The position numbers and the translations under genes were made by a program. Under the pieces are notes generated by a model. It worked only from the letters and a program-made list of their open reading frames with translations, searched no databases and was not told the DNA's origin. 13,031 nucleotides of DNA from an uncultured Clostridia bacterium (GTDB lineage Bacteria; Bacillota; Clostridia; Oscillospirales; Acutalibacteraceae), in contig CAUBKG010000055.1 in NCBI GenBank assembly GCA_958436475.1, forward strand, positions 1 through 13,031. Reading direction: 5' to 3'. Position 1 is the first letter of the stretch, and every line of letters starts with the position of its first letter. Of the stretch, positions 1-6,082 are shown piece by piece.

Positions 1-476
1 TAACCCTGCGGACTACGCTCATCGCCGGTTTTCCCGGGGAAACGGAAGAGAATTTCACCGAGCTGTGCGAATTCGTGCGGGAAATCCGGTTCGACCGCCT
101 CGGCTGCTTTGCCTATTCGGCGGAAGAGGGCACGCCCGCGGCGGAGTTCCCCGGGCAGGTGGAAGAGGAGACCAAGGCCCGCCGCATGGAAACGATCATG
201 GATATGCAAGCCGGCATTGCAGAGGGGCTCAGCCGCGGGAAGATCGGTCGGGAGGAAACCGTGCTCGTGGAAGGATACGATCCTTCTGTGAAACGGTATT
301 TCGGCCGCACAAAGGCGGATGCTCCCGAGATCGACTGCAAAGTTTTCTTCACATGTGATACCCCCCTGCAGGAAGGCGATTTCGTGCCGGTTCTGATTGG
401 GGATGTTCTCGAATATGATTTGATGGGCGAAGCTCGCGTCTCAGGGAAGGGGGAAGCAGATGAACACGCCGAATAA
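1..476 (+). CDS. rimO: Ribosomal protein S12 methylthiotransferase RimO, 3' part
   Basis: RimO is a radical-SAM enzyme that adds a methylthio group to an aspartate of ribosomal protein S12 in the cytoplasm. Only the C-terminal part is in the window, read in the frame that starts at base 3. The visible protein opens with the end of the radical-SAM core (LRTTLIAGFPGETEENF, then RFDRLGCFAYSAEEGTPAAE), a stretch typical of RimO. It continues into a helical linker and a C-terminal TRAM-like domain (VLVEGYDPSVKRYFGRTKADAPEID in pieces, then GDFVPVLIGDVLEYDLMGEA). The [4Fe-4S] CxxxCxxC motif would lie upstream, outside the window. The stop (474-476) lies inside the next gene, so the two overlap by 17 bases and are probably translationally coupled. 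The RimO call rather than MiaB or MtaB rests on the AYS-EEGT segment and the pgsA neighbour, a common Firmicutes arrangement. Confidence 0.93.
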   Translation, partial: TLRTTLIAGFPGETEENFTELCEFVREIRFDRLGCFAYSAEEGTPAAEFPGQVEEETKARRMETIMDMQAGIAEGLSRGKIGREETVLVEGYDPSVKRYFGRTKADAPEIDCKVFFTCDTPLQEGDFVPVLIGDVLEYDLMGEARVSGKGEADEHAE

Positions 477-1026
477 ACTGACTATCCTGCGCATTGTTAT
501 GGCGCCGCTGTTTTTGGTGTTCATGCTGTGGGATACTCTGCCGTTTCATTATCTTATTGCGATGGCGCTGTTTATCGCCGCTTCCGTTACCGATTTGTTA
601 GACGGCAAGATTGCCCGAAAGCGCAATCTCATCACCAATTTCGGCAAGCTGTTAGACCCGCTGGCCGATAAAATGCTGGTAACTGCGGCGCTGCTCGGGA
701 TGCTCAGTGAGGGGATTTGCAGCGTCTGGATCCCCATGATCATTTTGACACGGGAGTTTTTGGTCACCTCTCTGCGCCTGGTCGCCGCGGGTGAAGGCAA
801 TGTGATCGCCGCGAGCATGTGGGGCAAGGTGAAAACCGTCAGCCAGATGCTGGTTATCATCCTGGTGCTCTTTTTTGAACAGATCAAGGTGTTTTCCGGC
901 CCGGGGCTGGCGCTGGCTCTCTCCGTCACGAGCCAGGTCCTCCTTTGGGGCACCGCGCTCATTACGCTGATTTCCGGCGTACATTATATGTGGGTCAACC
1001 GCTCCTATGTGGATCACCGAAAATAG
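460..1026 (+). CDS. pgsA: CDP-diacylglycerol--glycerol-3-phosphate 3-phosphatidyltransferase
   Basis: PgsA makes phosphatidylglycerol phosphate from CDP-diacylglycerol and glycerol-3-phosphate at the cytoplasmic membrane, the committed step to phosphatidylglycerol and cardiolipin. The 188-residue protein has the usual family length and several hydrophobic segments. The CDP-alcohol phosphotransferase signature DxxDGxxAR...GxxxDxxxD is complete: D45, D48, G49, A52, R53, G62, D66 and D70. These aspartates bind the metal ions. The N-terminus NTPNKLTILRI is typical of PgsA. The ATG at 460 follows a purine-rich AGGGAAGGGGGAAG stretch that serves as the ribosome binding site. The gene starts inside the end of rimO. 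No terminator is obvious after it; a new promoter begins a few bases downstream of its stop. Confidence 0.95.
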   Translation: MNTPNKLTILRIVMAPLFLVFMLWDTLPFHYLIAMALFIAASVTDLLDGKIARKRNLITNFGKLLDPLADKMLVTAALLGMLSEGICSVWIPMIILTREFLVTSLRLVAAGEGNVIAASMWGKVKTVSQMLVIILVLFFEQIKVFSGPGLALALSVTSQVLLWGTALITLISGVHYMWVNRSYVDHRK

Positions 1027-1029
1027 TAA

Positions 1030-1058
1030 TTGCATTTTTATGGGTGCGATTATATAAT
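1030..1058 (+). promoter_or_regulatory. Sigma-A promoter of the cysE-cysS operon
   Basis: A -35 box TTGCAT (1030-1035) and a perfect -10 box TATAAT (1053-1058) are separated by exactly 17 bases. Transcription would start near 1065, just before the first stem of the T-box leader. This separates the operon from pgsA. Confidence 0.85.
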
Positions 1059-1062
1059 GTAT

Positions 1063-1313
1063 TAAACGCGATGATTCGGGAGAAGTAGCCCGTGAGCTGC
1101 TGCACCAGAGAGGCGGAAATTTAGCTGTGATTCCGCTTGCAGAGGCCGGATGAAATGCACCCGATAGCGCGGCGGGGGAAGCTGCAGGTAAGTATCCCGC
1201 TGCGGCAGGCGCCGTTACCCGCCAAAAGAGAACCAAACGGAGTGGAACCGTGGCTTATGTGTTTTAAAGCCGCCTCCGTCGCGCATCCGACGCGGCGAGG
1301 GCGGCAATTTTAT
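1063..1313 (+). promoter_or_regulatory. T-box riboswitch, tRNA-Cys specific
   Basis: A T-box leader senses uncharged tRNA and allows read-through when the amino acid is scarce. The base of stem I pairs GCG (1068-1070) with CGC (1168-1170) and CGGG (1077-1080) with CCCG (around 1161-1164). The AGTA motif (1084-1087) marks the specifier loop. The 3' side of the loop reads GAAATGCACC, giving the specifier TGC (Cys) at 1156-1158 followed by the usual purine. A distal stem pairs GCGGAA (1113-1118) with TTCCGC (1131-1136). The T-box sequence GGAGTGGAACCGTGG has the tRNA-binding TGGA at 1243-1246, whose A would pair with the U73 discriminator of tRNA-Cys. Antiterminator: CGGAG (1238-1242) with CTCCG (1274-1278), and GTGGC (1250-1254) with GCCGC (1269-1273). 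These overlap the terminator stem, so the two structures exclude each other. The downstream genes cysE and cysS fit a Cys reader. Confidence 0.95.
1269..1313 (+). terminator. T-box-controlled intrinsic terminator
   Basis: GCCGCC (1269-1274) pairs with GGCGGC (1300-1305), with an inner stem CGTCG (1277-1281) / CGACG (1288-1292), followed by AATTTTATTT. Its 5' arm is shared with the antiterminator, so tRNA-Cys charging decides whether it forms. Confidence 0.88.
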
Positions 1314-1329
1314 TTGAGGAATGATTATT

Positions 1330-1974
1330 ATGTTTGACCGGCTGAAAGAGGATGTTGCAACCGTAATGGAACGCGACCCGGCGGCGAGCTCTTTTTTTGA
1401 GGTCATGATGCTGTATCCGGGGATGAAGGCGATCCGTTCCCATCGGCGGGCGCATTGGTTTTACCGGCATAAAATGACGTTTATCGCGCGCATGATCTCC
1501 CAGCGTGCGGCGCGAAAAACCGGCATAGAAATCCATCCGGCGGCAAAAATCGGCCGCAGGGTGTTTATCGACCACGGAACAGGCGTCGTGATCGGCGAAA
1601 CGGCCGAAGTGGGAGACGACGTTACCATTTACCAGGGAGTAACCCTTGGAGGAACGGGAAAAATACAGGGAAAGCGCCATCCCACCATCGGCAACGGCGT
1701 GATGGTCGGTTCCGGCGCCAAGGTGCTCGGCCCCTTTAAGGTAGGAGACCATTCTAAAATCGCTGCCAACGCGGTCGTACTCAATGAAGTGCCACCCAAC
1801 TGCACGGCGGTAGGCGTGCCTGCGAGGATCGCACGGCAGAACGGCGAAAGGATTGAAAATCTCGACCAGGTGCATATTCCGGACCCGCTGTCACAGGAAA
1901 TCTGCCGTCTGCAGTACCGCATCGATTCCCTGGAAAACACCATTCGAGAGCTCACGGAAGGAGAAACAAAATGA
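1330..1974 (+). CDS. cysE: Serine O-acetyltransferase
   Basis: CysE transfers acetyl from acetyl-CoA to L-serine, giving O-acetylserine, the direct precursor of cysteine. The 214-residue product begins MFDRLKEDVATVMERDPAAS, the standard start of the compact Firmicutes CysE. The catalytic HPAAKIGRRVFIDHGTGVVI segment is followed by left-handed beta-helix hexapeptide repeats (IGNGVMVGSGAKVLG, VGDHSKIAANAVV) and the VPPNCTAVGVPARI turn. I chose ATG 1330 over the in-frame ATG at 1321. The ribosome binding site GAGGA (1316-1320) touches 1321 directly but is 9 bases from 1330, and family members start MF. The gene lies just after the T-box, so it is induced when charged tRNA-Cys is low. The stop overlaps the cysS start (ATGA). 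Confidence 0.95.
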   Translation: MFDRLKEDVATVMERDPAASSFFEVMMLYPGMKAIRSHRRAHWFYRHKMTFIARMISQRAARKTGIEIHPAAKIGRRVFIDHGTGVVIGETAEVGDDVTIYQGVTLGGTGKIQGKRHPTIGNGVMVGSGAKVLGPFKVGDHSKIAANAVVLNEVPPNCTAVGVPARIARQNGERIENLDQVHIPDPLSQEICRLQYRIDSLENTIRELTEGETK

Positions 1975-3368
1975 AACTGTTCAATACGCTTACCCGCCGG
2001 AAGGAAGAATTTGTCCCGATCAAGGGCAACGAGGTGCACATGTATGCCTGCGGCCCCACGGTGTATAATTATATCCACATCGGCAACGCCAGGCCGCTGT
2101 GCGTGTTCGATGTGCTCCGGCGCTATCTCGAATACCGCGGCTATGATGTAACGTTCGTCCAGAATTTTACCGATATCGATGATAAGCTCATCAACCGTGC
2201 GAAAGAGGAAAACACCACGGTGAAGGAATTGGCGGAAAAATATATCGGCGAATTCTGGACCGATGCAAAAGGGCTCAACTTCAAAAAGGCCTCCATCCAT
2301 CCGAAGGCCACCGAAAACATCGACGAGATTCTGGATATTATCGGGACTTTGGTGGAAAAGGGATTTGCCTATGTGGCGGAGGGAGACGTGTATTTCCGTG
2401 TCGCGGAGTTCCAGGAATACGGCAAGCTCTCTCACCAGCCGCTCGAGGATCTCATGGCGGGCAAGCGTATTGACGTAAGCGATCAAAAGGAAAGCCCCAT
2501 GGATTTTGTGCTGTGGAAGGCGGCAAAACCGGGGGAACCGAGCTGGGATTCTCCCTGGGGCAAGGGCCGGCCGGGCTGGCATATCGAATGCTCCGCCATG
2601 GCTCGAAAATATCTGGGCAGGGAAATCGATATCCACTGCGGCGGGCAGGACCTCATCTTCCCGCATCACGAAAACGAAATTGCGCAGAGCGAATGCTGCA
2701 ACGGCGTGCCGTTTGCGCGGTACTGGCTGCACAATGGGTATATCAATGTGGATAACCGGAAAATGTCCAAATCGCTCGGCAACTTTTTTACCGTGCGGGA
2801 GATCGCGGAGCAATATGGCTATGAGCCGATCCGTTACCTGAACATTTCTTCTCACTACCGCAGCCCGATCAATTTCAGCCGGGAGATTCTGGACCAGTGC
2901 CGCAGTGCGCTGGAACGGCTCTACCACTGCCGCGATAATTTACAGTTCCGCCTGGAAAAAGCGGCGGACGGCCCCTGCGAGGGAGAGGAAGATATCAAAA
3001 AGCAGTTGGAAGCAAGGCGGGAGGAATTTATCCGCGCCATGGATGACGACCTCAACACGGCGGATGCCATTGCGGCCGTATTCGAGCTTGCGAAGGACAT
3101 CAATGTCAAGGTAACAGACCGCGCTTCCCGCGGCCTCTGCACCTTTGCGATGGAGCTCTTCTGCGAACTGTGCGACGTGCTGGGTCTGCTGTATCAGAAA
3201 AAAGAACAGAATCTGGATGCGGAAGTGGAAGCGCTGATCGAGAAGCGTACCCTCGCCAGAAAGCAGAAGGATTTTGCCACGGCGGACGCCATCCGCGACC
3301 AGCTGCGCGCGATGGGAGTCGTTCTGGAAGACACCCCGCAGGGAATCAAATGGCATCTGGAAAAGTAA
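1971..3368 (+). CDS. cysS: Cysteinyl-tRNA synthetase
   Basis: CysS activates cysteine with ATP and loads it on tRNA-Cys. It is a cytoplasmic class I synthetase, and 465 residues is the normal length. The HIGH-type motif is HIGN (36-39) in YACGPTVYNYIHIGNARP, and the KMSKS motif is at 264-268. The zinc ligands that give cysteine selectivity are in place: C27, C207 (in GWHIECSAMA), H232 and E236 (in PHHENE). The C-terminal part holds the DALR/anticodon-binding region and ends ATADAIRDQLRAMGVVLEDT plus GIKW, typical of CysS. The start ATG overlaps the cysE stop by four bases and follows GGAAGGAG, so translation is coupled. Both genes depend on the Cys T-box. A strong terminator follows six bases after the stop. 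Confidence 0.97.
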   Translation: MKLFNTLTRRKEEFVPIKGNEVHMYACGPTVYNYIHIGNARPLCVFDVLRRYLEYRGYDVTFVQNFTDIDDKLINRAKEENTTVKELAEKYIGEFWTDAKGLNFKKASIHPKATENIDEILDIIGTLVEKGFAYVAEGDVYFRVAEFQEYGKLSHQPLEDLMAGKRIDVSDQKESPMDFVLWKAAKPGEPSWDSPWGKGRPGWHIECSAMARKYLGREIDIHCGGQDLIFPHHENEIAQSECCNGVPFARYWLHNGYINVDNRKMSKSLGNFFTVREIAEQYGYEPIRYLNISSHYRSPINFSREILDQCRSALERLYHCRDNLQFRLEKAADGPCEGEEDIKKQLEARREEFIRAMDDDLNTADAIAAVFELAKDINVKVTDRASRGLCTFAMELFCELCDVLGLLYQKKEQNLDAEVEALIEKRTLARKQKDFATADAIRDQLRAMGVVLEDTPQGIKWHLEK

Positions 3369-3373
3369 AGAGG

Positions 3374-3413
3374 AAAAAGCTCCGTTATGGCGCACGCCAT
3401 AACGGAGCTTTTT
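3374..3413. terminator. Bidirectional terminator between cysS and the TSUP genes
   Basis: An 18-bp perfect stem runs AAAAAGCTCCGTTATGGC (3374-3391) to its complement (3396-3413), with a 4-base loop. It carries T5 on the plus strand after the 3' arm and, read on the minus strand, T5 after the other arm. It therefore serves cysS and the convergent minus-strand gene ending at 3435. Confidence 0.92.
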
Positions 3414-3434
3414 AGAAGGGGAAGAAAAGGGCGA

Positions 3435-3854
3435 TCATTCACCAATATCATAGCTCTGTTTCGATTCTGTATATTCTTCGATGAGTTCTTCCCTTTGCTT
3501 TCCGGCAGTTAAAAATTCCCGAATGCCGATCAGCAGCAAAAAAACGGCGAAGATCTTTGAAAGGAGGCTGCTGCTGAACAATCCCGCCAGAAAAGAGCCA
3601 AGCAGCACCCCAAAAAGCCCGCCCGCCGCGCACCAAAGTGCGGTTTTCCACTGAATCAGTTTGTTTTTTCGGTGAAAAAGGAGGGCGACTAAGGCGCAGG
3701 GGATGAAGAAAAGCAGGTTGATTCCCTGCGCGGTAATTTGCTCGGTTCCGGCAATCAGGGTGAGATACAGAAGGAGCACGCTGCCTCCGCCCAGCCCCAT
3801 TGCGCCGAGCAGCCCGGCGAACAGCCCGGCCAGTCCGGATATCCAGATGCTCAT
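3435..3854 (-). CDS. Half-size TSUP (TauE/SafE-type) membrane protein, second of pair
   Basis: This 139-residue protein has about four membrane segments and the TSUP glycine motif near its N-terminus (GLFAGLLGAMGLGGGSVLLLY, in pieces). A full TSUP transporter has about 250 residues and eight segments made of two such halves, so this is one half only. It ends in a hydrophilic tail of about 25 residues (KQREELIEEYTESKQSYDIG) that probably faces the cytoplasm. Known TSUP members move sulfite, sulfoacetate, taurine-derived and other organic anions; the substrate here cannot be read from sequence. The start overlaps the stop of the preceding half by four bases (ATGA), so the two are translated as a pair and probably form one transporter. 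The gene converges on the cysE-cysS operon. Confidence 0.85.
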   Translation of the reverse strand: MSIWISGLAGLFAGLLGAMGLGGGSVLLLYLTLIAGTEQITAQGINLLFFIPCALVALLFHRKNKLIQWKTALWCAAGGLFGVLLGSFLAGLFSSSLLSKIFAVFLLLIGIREFLTAGKQREELIEEYTESKQSYDIGE

Positions 3855-4201
3855 CGAAAAAACAGCCTTACTGCGGCATAAATTATAAACAGAGCAAAAA
3901 TTCTGCTTATGGCCTTGTTCGATATCTTTGGGAGGAGCTTTGCGCCTATAACCGCGCCTACAGCGCCGAAGGGCATATAAATCCAGGCGTCATTTAGGGT
4001 CATCCGCCCCTGAAACAGATAGAGGCAGGCGCTGGCCAGGGTAAGGGGAAGAATGACCAGCACAGAGGTTGCGTGCGCGCTTTTTACGCTAACCCCCAGC
4101 TTTTTCAGAAGGGGAACCACGATCATTCCGCCTCCCGCGCCCAGAAGGCCGTTCAGAACCCCGGTAATAAATCCGAGTGAAATAAGTTTGAGCTTTTTCA
4201 T
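3851..4201 (-). CDS. Half-size TSUP (TauE/SafE-type) membrane protein, first of pair
   Basis: This 116-residue protein has about four membrane segments and the TSUP repeat signature GVLNGLLGAGGGMIVVPLL near residues 14-32, then KKLGVSVKSAHATSVLVILP, typical of the N-terminal half of TauE/SafE proteins. It ends after the fourth segment with RLFFR, where a full-length protein would continue into a second half. Instead, a second gene with its own GGG motif begins in the overlapping ATGA. The ribosome binding site is AAAAGGG, unusually close to the ATG (about three bases). The start codon lies in a possible RNA hairpin (4195-4203 with 4234-4242). The gene follows the 6S RNA terminator, so it probably has its own promoter, but I see no convincing one. 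Confidence 0.86.
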   Translation of the reverse strand: MKKLKLISLGFITGVLNGLLGAGGGMIVVPLLKKLGVSVKSAHATSVLVILPLTLASACLYLFQGRMTLNDAWIYMPFGAVGAVIGAKLLPKISNKAISRIFALFIIYAAVRLFFR

Positions 4202-4242
4202 ATCCCTTTTAGTTTAACCGTGTTTGAACGGAAATATGAAAA
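4195..4242 (-). promoter_or_regulatory. Possible start-codon-masking hairpin of the TSUP pair
   Basis: On the minus-strand transcript TTTTCATAT (4242-4234) is perfectly complementary to ATATGAAAA (4203-4195), which contains the ATG at 4201-4199. Just inside the stem, a CC pair in the leader can meet the GG of the ribosome binding site, or instead take part in a small inner hairpin CCGT/ACGG. This is seen only in sequence. AT-rich pairing of this length can be chance, so a regulatory role is a guess. Confidence 0.35.
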
Positions 4243-4310
4243 TCCCTTTTGCAGGCACGGCGCTGCACAGCGTAAAACAATTTGAATATTTTACCTTGTA
4301 TAAATGCAGC

Positions 4311-4347
4311 AAAACCGCCGCCCTCTGATTCCTCAGAAGGCGGCGGT
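4311..4347 (-). terminator. Intrinsic terminator downstream of the 6S RNA
   Basis: On the minus strand, AACCGCCGCC-TTCTGA pairs with TCAG-GGGCGGCGGTT across a GGAA loop, followed by TTTTG. It separates the DUF1292/6S unit from the TSUP genes. Confidence 0.85.
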
Positions 4348-4362
4348 TCGTTTCACTAAAAA

Positions 4363-4562
4363 GAGCCCCGCACTGCCGTAATGGCGGCAGTTGATAACCT
4401 GCAACATAAAAGCAGGGTGGATACGCTGCCTTACGCGGTACCATGCTTCCAACGTCCGGCACAAGGGCCGGGAGGCCTGCAATCCCCGCGTGAAAAACAA
4501 CTTCCTAATTATAAAACTTGTAGGGTTATAATGCCGCCGGTCCGCGAACAGCGCAGGGCGGA
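4363..4562 (-). ncRNA. ssrS: 6S RNA
   Basis: 6S RNA folds into a long rod that mimics an open promoter and holds the housekeeping RNA polymerase. On the minus strand, GCCCTGCGCTGTT (4559-4547) pairs along its whole length with GGCAGTGCGGGGC (4377-4365), giving a closing stem of 13 pairs including wobbles. The 5' side continues CTGTTCGCGGACCGG, close to the conserved TGTTCGC region of known 6S RNAs. Inside the bubble GGCGGCA pairs with TGCCGCC, and ATAACC with GGTTAT. A 3'-side hairpin (ACTGCCG/CGGCAGT) competes with the first of these, as described for the central bubble of 6S RNAs. Further in are ACGCGG/CCGCGT and CCTGC/GCAGG. The 3' end runs into CTCTTTTT. Length is about 200 nt. It begins about 16 bases after the DUF1292 stop, so it may be processed from that transcript. 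I recognised it by structure and the 5' motif, not by alignment. Confidence 0.83.
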
Positions 4563-4577
4563 TACTAGAATGGGGGC

Positions 4578-4880
4578 TTATTCTTCCTGTTCGTCGATCT
4601 CAAACAGGTCCTGAAGCCGTTCCGTAAAGGCAGCGGCGGCTTTTTCGTATTCATCATCGTCTTCGATAGTGACGAAAACTTCCTCGCCGTCTTCCTCCGC
4701 CAGCTTCAAAATAACCAGCTCGCCGTCGTCTTCCACAATATCCTGCGCTTCGTCCTGCACGGGCAGGAGGGCATAATAGAGGGAATCACCGTCTTCGAGC
4801 TGATCGAGGACCTCAAACTGATATTCTTTTCCGTCATCGTCTATTACGGAGATAATTTCGGGGTTGAAATCGTCAGTCAT
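4578..4880 (-). CDS. DUF1292 domain protein
   Basis: This is a small acidic cytoplasmic protein of 100 residues in the DUF1292 family (YrzB type), with no established biochemical role. The sequence MTDDFNPEIISVIDDDGKEY, then FEVLDQLEDGDSLYYALLPV and later GELVILKLAEEDGEEVFVTI, follows the family pattern; the tail is rich in Asp and Glu. I chose ATG 4880. An upstream in-frame GTG at 4910 would add ten residues, but the strong site AAAGGTGG sits between the two, about eight bases before the ATG. In other Firmicutes this family lies near alaS and ruvX-like genes; here it is followed on the same strand by the 6S RNA. Confidence 0.85.
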   Translation of the reverse strand: MTDDFNPEIISVIDDDGKEYQFEVLDQLEDGDSLYYALLPVQDEAQDIVEDDGELVILKLAEEDGEEVFVTIEDDDEYEKAAAAFTERLQDLFEIDEQEE

Positions 4881-4925
4881 TCCTATAACCACCTTTATGT
4901 TAGTATCCACTTGTCACGAGATAAT

Positions 4926-4952
4926 ATTATACTTTTTTTAAGGCAAGGTCAA
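4926..4952 (-). promoter_or_regulatory. Probable promoter of DUF1292 / 6S RNA
   Basis: On the minus strand, -35 TTGACC (4952-4947) and -10 TATAAT (4931-4926) are 15 bases apart (16 if the -35 is taken as ATTGAC). The short spacer is a weakness, but the boxes match well and the position fits a short leader to ATG 4880. The rest of 4881-5195 is AT-rich and holds no gene I can support. Confidence 0.6.
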
Positions 4953-5075
4953 TAGAAAGTTATTGCAAGCAGATTATCCAGAAAGAATCAGAGAAAACTT
5001 TTTGCCGGAAGTGAACAGATACATGCAGAAAATCCGGAAAAATACACACAAAATTAATACAATTCCAATAATTTC

Positions 5076-5104
5076 TTGAAAATTTATATTAATTATGTTA
5101 TATT
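5076..5104 (+). promoter_or_regulatory. Promoter of the secreted-protein gene
   Basis: -35 TTGAAA (5076-5081), a 17-base spacer, then -10 TATATT (5099-5104). Transcription would start near 5111, leaving a leader of about 85 bases that contains the small palindrome TTCAAATTGAA. Confidence 0.65.
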
Positions 5105-5195
5105 TAAGAAAAGATTTATATATGGGGAGATGGTTCCAATGGTTCAAATTGAATTTTTTTGAGATCAATCGAATGATAGAAAGGAATGTAAAAAA

Positions 5196-5912
5196 ATGAA
5201 AAAATCAATTGCCGTTATACTAACGATGCTTATGCTGCTTTCTGTTATACCGGGGCTTTCTGCTTTTGCCGCCGCCGACCCGGTCCTCAGCTTTACCGAA
5301 TATACTTATATAGAAAACGGCGATGTGGAAGTAACCATTGCTTATTACGGCAATACGCTTGTATCGGTGGAAGGAAATACTGGCAGCGCCGGCGTGCACT
5401 ATTACACGCTGACGGAAGGCACCCATTATACCGTCAACGGCAGTAAAGTAACGATCAAAGAAGCCTTTTTAAGCCGGATGATTGCCTTTATTGGGAAATT
5501 AGATGTCCGTTTCCATTTCAGCAATGGAAGCACTGCGGATTTAACCATTTTTGCCGGAGAGCCGGATTTGGAAATTACCAGCGCCGGATGGTATCCTTCC
5601 GGCACTATGATACAGGGACGGGATTATCTGTTTAATACGACCGTTTACAATGGCGGGGCATATATGCGGAAAGAATCCCGCGGCTGGGTGAATTTTTATG
5701 TTGACGATCAGCTGATTGGTTACGCAAATAATTTGCAAGATGCATCCGGTGCCGAAATATTACTCAAAACCGGCGAATCTTGTGACATTGTATCGGGACA
5801 GGCCTGGACGGCAACTCCCGGTGTGCACACATTAAAGGTTCAGTTACGCGGATATTATACCGATGCTGATTCGAGCAATAATATATACACCTGTGAGTTT
5901 ACTGTATCATAA
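5196..5912 (+). CDS. Secreted protein with X2-like and CARDB-like domains
   Basis: The 238-residue product starts with a clear signal peptide (KK, a hydrophobic run, cleavage near AFA-AAD around residues 24-27), so it is exported. Residues about 28-120 resemble the X2 immunoglobulin-like module: GNTLVSVEGN, then LTEGTHYTVNGSKVTIKEAFL, ending in LDVRFHFSNGSTADLTI. Residues about 123-238 resemble a CARDB adhesion-type beta-sandwich: PDLEITSAGWYPSGTMIQG, NFYVDDQLIG, then PGVHTLKVQL and DADSSNNIYTCEFTV. I see no catalytic domain, sortase signal, lipobox or dockerin, so it is probably a free or passively bound surface or carbohydrate-associated protein. The ATG follows AAAGGA by about ten bases. 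The gene stands alone between its own promoter and terminator and is AT-richer than its neighbours, which hints at transfer. Domain names are from pattern recognition only. Confidence 0.75.
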   Translation: MKKSIAVILTMLMLLSVIPGLSAFAAADPVLSFTEYTYIENGDVEVTIAYYGNTLVSVEGNTGSAGVHYYTLTEGTHYTVNGSKVTIKEAFLSRMIAFIGKLDVRFHFSNGSTADLTIFAGEPDLEITSAGWYPSGTMIQGRDYLFNTTVYNGGAYMRKESRGWVNFYVDDQLIGYANNLQDASGAEILLKTGESCDIVSGQAWTATPGVHTLKVQLRGYYTDADSSNNIYTCEFTVS

Positions 5913-5939
5913 AGCTTACCCACACGGGCCTTCGTGAAG

Positions 5940-5985
5940 CAACGGCCTCCTGCTGCGGGGTGCTGCAGCAGGAGGCCGTTTTTTT
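5940..5985 (+). terminator. Terminator of the secreted-protein gene
   Basis: AACGGCCTCCTGCTGC (5941-5956) pairs perfectly with GCAGCAGGAGGCCGTT (about 5965-5980), followed by a run of seven T (5979-5985). Confidence 0.95.
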
Positions 5986-6047
5986 CGGAATTTTACAAAG
6001 CATATGATATAATTCATAAAAAAATATAAAAATCTTGAAAAATACTA

Positions 6048-6076
6048 TTGACAATATACATACATCACGCTATAAT
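6048..6076 (+). promoter_or_regulatory. Perfect consensus sigma-A promoter of a non-coding RNA
   Basis: TTGACA (6048-6053), 17 bases, TATAAT (6071-6076): both boxes and the spacing are exact consensus. Seven bases after the -10 box, at 6083, begins a perfect hairpin AGAACAA/TTGTTCT, which is therefore predicted to be the 5' end of the transcript. Confidence 0.9.
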
Positions 6077-6082
6077 AAAACC

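Noticed and set aside
1629..2927. Minus-strand frame of 432 codons opposite cysE and cysS
   Set aside because: It is antisense to two well-supported genes and reflects their GC-rich third positions; the product matches no family.
4430..4446. ATGGTACCGCG on the minus strand, which resembles a T-box sequence
   Set aside because: The preceding AGGG is missing, no antiterminator partner or specifier loop fits, and CCGCGT is needed for the 6S RNA stem with ACGCGG.
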